Positions 62,573 through 64,000 of a stretch of DNA of 64,000 nt are shown in pieces. The DNA lies in contig CAWJPY010000009.1 in assembly GCA_963844865.1 (NCBI GenBank), positions 147,788 through 211,787 of the forward strand, written 5' to 3'. Below the pieces are notes generated by a model. That model was given only the letters and a program-made list of their open reading frames with translations, was not told the origin of the DNA and did not search any database. Position 1 is the first letter of the stretch; every line of letters starts with the position of its first letter. The DNA comes from CAWJPY01 sp963844865 (lineage in GTDB: Bacteria; Acidobacteriota; Thermoanaerobaculia; Thermoanaerobaculales; Sulfomarinibacteraceae). The position numbers and the translations under genes are program-made.

Positions 62573-64000
62573 TCAGGAGTGGGGGATCGACTCCGCCCGC
62601 GGCCGGTACTCCAGGGCGTACAGCATCTCCAGGTAGCGCTTGGTCTCCGCCTGCTCCAGGTTGGTGACGTAGCGCCAGAAGCCGTAGATCCTGGCCAGGG
62701 TCATCATCCGCTCGGCGTACAGCTTCCAGGTGTAGCGGTCCAGCACCCTGGCGATGCCCCCCTCGGAGATGGCGTGCCACTGGTCGGGATCGCGGGCGCA
62801 ACGCTCCAGGAAGTCGGCGATCTCCTCCGCCGCCCGGTCGCCGTGGTTGGGGTCGATGTGGAAGCCGCTCACCCCGTGCTGGATGATCTCCCGGGGCCCC
62901 CCGAAGCACGTGGCGAAGGTCGGCAGACCGCAGATCATGGCCTCCACCACCGTCAGGCCGAAGGCCTCGAACAGGGCCGGCTGCACGAACACGCCGCGGC
63001 GGTCGGCCACGAAGCGGTAGAGCTCGCCGCCCACCACCCGGTCCACGTGGTCGACCACCAGCGCACCTGGCCGTCGAGCTGGTAGGTCGTCCAGGAGCCG
63101 GTGCATGCGGTCGATCTCCTCCGTCTCCTCGGCGTCCCGGGACTCGGCCGCATCCACGAAGCCGCCCACGATGAACAGGTTGGCGGCCGCTCGCAGGCGT
63201 TCGCTGCGCCCGTACCACTCCACCAGGCCGGTCAGGTTCTTGATCCGGTCGAGCCGTGCCATGGAGAAGAGCGAGCGGGCTGGTCCGGCTCGGCGAGGCG
63301 CCCGCGCGAGCCGGCGGCGCCCGTCGCTCGAGGACGGAGCTTCTCCAGGTCGGGCTCGAGCCCGCGGAGGCGGCGCTCGTCGTCGTGTAGGGGAAGTAGA
63401 CTCCGGGTCGGCGCCCGGGGAGACGATGTTGAACTTGCGGGTCGAAGACGTCGATGCCGTCCACCACCCGGTAGAGGCCGGGCATGGTGAAGGCGCCGTA
63501 GCTCTCGTACTGGCCGACACTGTCGCTCGGTGCCGGCGATCTCCTGGTAGGTGCTGGTGATGATGAAGTCGGCCGCGTTCATGGCGATGAGGTCGGCGGT
63601 GAACTGGCAGGAGAAGTGGTAGCGCGTCCTCGTTGTCCTGCCAGTAGAGGTCGGAGAGCAGGTACTTGGTCTTCTCCAGGGCGTGGGCGATGGTGCACTG
63701 GGTGACGCCCAGGCGGCTGGGAAGGAGGGTGGCCACCAGGTTGCCGTCGGAGTAGTTGCCGATCACCAGGTCCGGGCCGGCCGCCGAGCTCGGCCAGGAG
63801 CTCCCTCTCCGCCTCCACGCGCGAACCGTTCCAGGTAGGGCCAGACCTCGAAGCGGGAGACCCAGTGCGGGACCACCTCGCCGCCGGTCGGTCCGGAACG
63901 GCACCCGCAGGATGCGGGCGTTGCGTGGTGCCGGGGATGGGCTCCAGGCGCTGGTTGCAGGTGGTGTCCCCGGCCTCGGGGATGAGCCGGGTCACCACCA
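62573..64000 (-). CDS. Sucrose synthase, C-terminal part, multiply frameshifted and cut by window edge
   Basis: The translated reverse strand, joined across frames, gives sucrose synthase: VTRLIPEAGDTTCNQRLEPIPGTT, LVIGNYSDGNLVATLL, TQCTIAHALEKTKYLLSDLYW, DFIITSTYQEIAGT, FSMARLDRIKNLTGLVEWYG, FVQPALFEAFGLTVVEAM, CFGGPREIIQHGVSGFHIDP and a normal C terminus. It reversibly converts sucrose and UDP to fructose and UDP-glucose. From 62573 to about 63070 the frame is clean; between about 63070 and 63925 at least nine single-base indels break it while residues stay conserved. Sequence error is more likely than decay. Confidence 0.88.

Overview
The window is GC-rich DNA (about 70 percent by eye) from a diderm bacterium. 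A complete Mla-type phospholipid transport operon, an OmpA-family lipoprotein, sigma-54 promoters with an NtrC-type activator, many PAS-rich histidine kinases and a LeuC-like aconitase fit a high-GC lineage such as Acidobacteriota, Gemmatimonadota, Myxococcota or a former deltaproteobacterial group. Two class D-like sortases and an LPxTA-anchored protein are unusual for most diderms. The sequence alone does not settle the phylum. I see no tRNA, rRNA, CRISPR array, prophage or insertion sequence. Both window edges cut genes (aconitase at the left, sucrose synthase at the right).

Layout. 0-6 kb: aconitase preceded by a BON lipoprotein, archaeal-type phosphoglycerate mutase, and LigD split into three overlapping genes (phosphoesterase, ligase, polymerase). 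6-16 kb: a membrane histidine kinase with its sigma-54 activator, a TauE-type permease, a CDF-type permease, a giant CheB-CheR-PAS-GAF-kinase and a decayed tauE copy. 16-18 kb and 26-31 kb: small stress and envelope genes (CsbD, BON, DUF1328, GlsB, CDF, OmpA, LPxTA protein plus sortase) preceded by six near-consensus sigma-54 promoters. 18-25 kb: one overlapping operon joining an FHA-GAF-PP2C phosphatase, an RsbW-like kinase, a STAS protein, MlaE, MlaF, MlaD, an auxiliary lipoprotein and a cardiolipin synthase-like enzyme. 31-48 kb: a LuxR regulator, a sugar nucleotidyltransferase, a divergent RNase HII-like protein, and acyl-CoA and adenine metabolism genes, with several dispersed repeats, including an inverted composite repeat. 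48-57 kb: an EAL protein and a large phosphorelay set. 57-64 kb: two hemerythrins and a sucrose cluster (fructokinase, sucrose-phosphate synthase/phosphatase, sucrose synthase).

Two proposed systems stand out. First, a phosphorylatable STAS protein sits where MlaB normally sits and is encoded with its own kinase and phosphatase, which suggests partner-switching control of phospholipid transport. Second, a local sigma-54 regulon covers genes that in model bacteria belong to the sigma-S or sigma-B general stress response, and includes a sortase with its substrate. Both are inferences from gene order and promoter motifs.

The last kilobase contains a cluster of single-base indels in an otherwise normal sucrose synthase gene, so that part of the sequence should be treated as unreliable.
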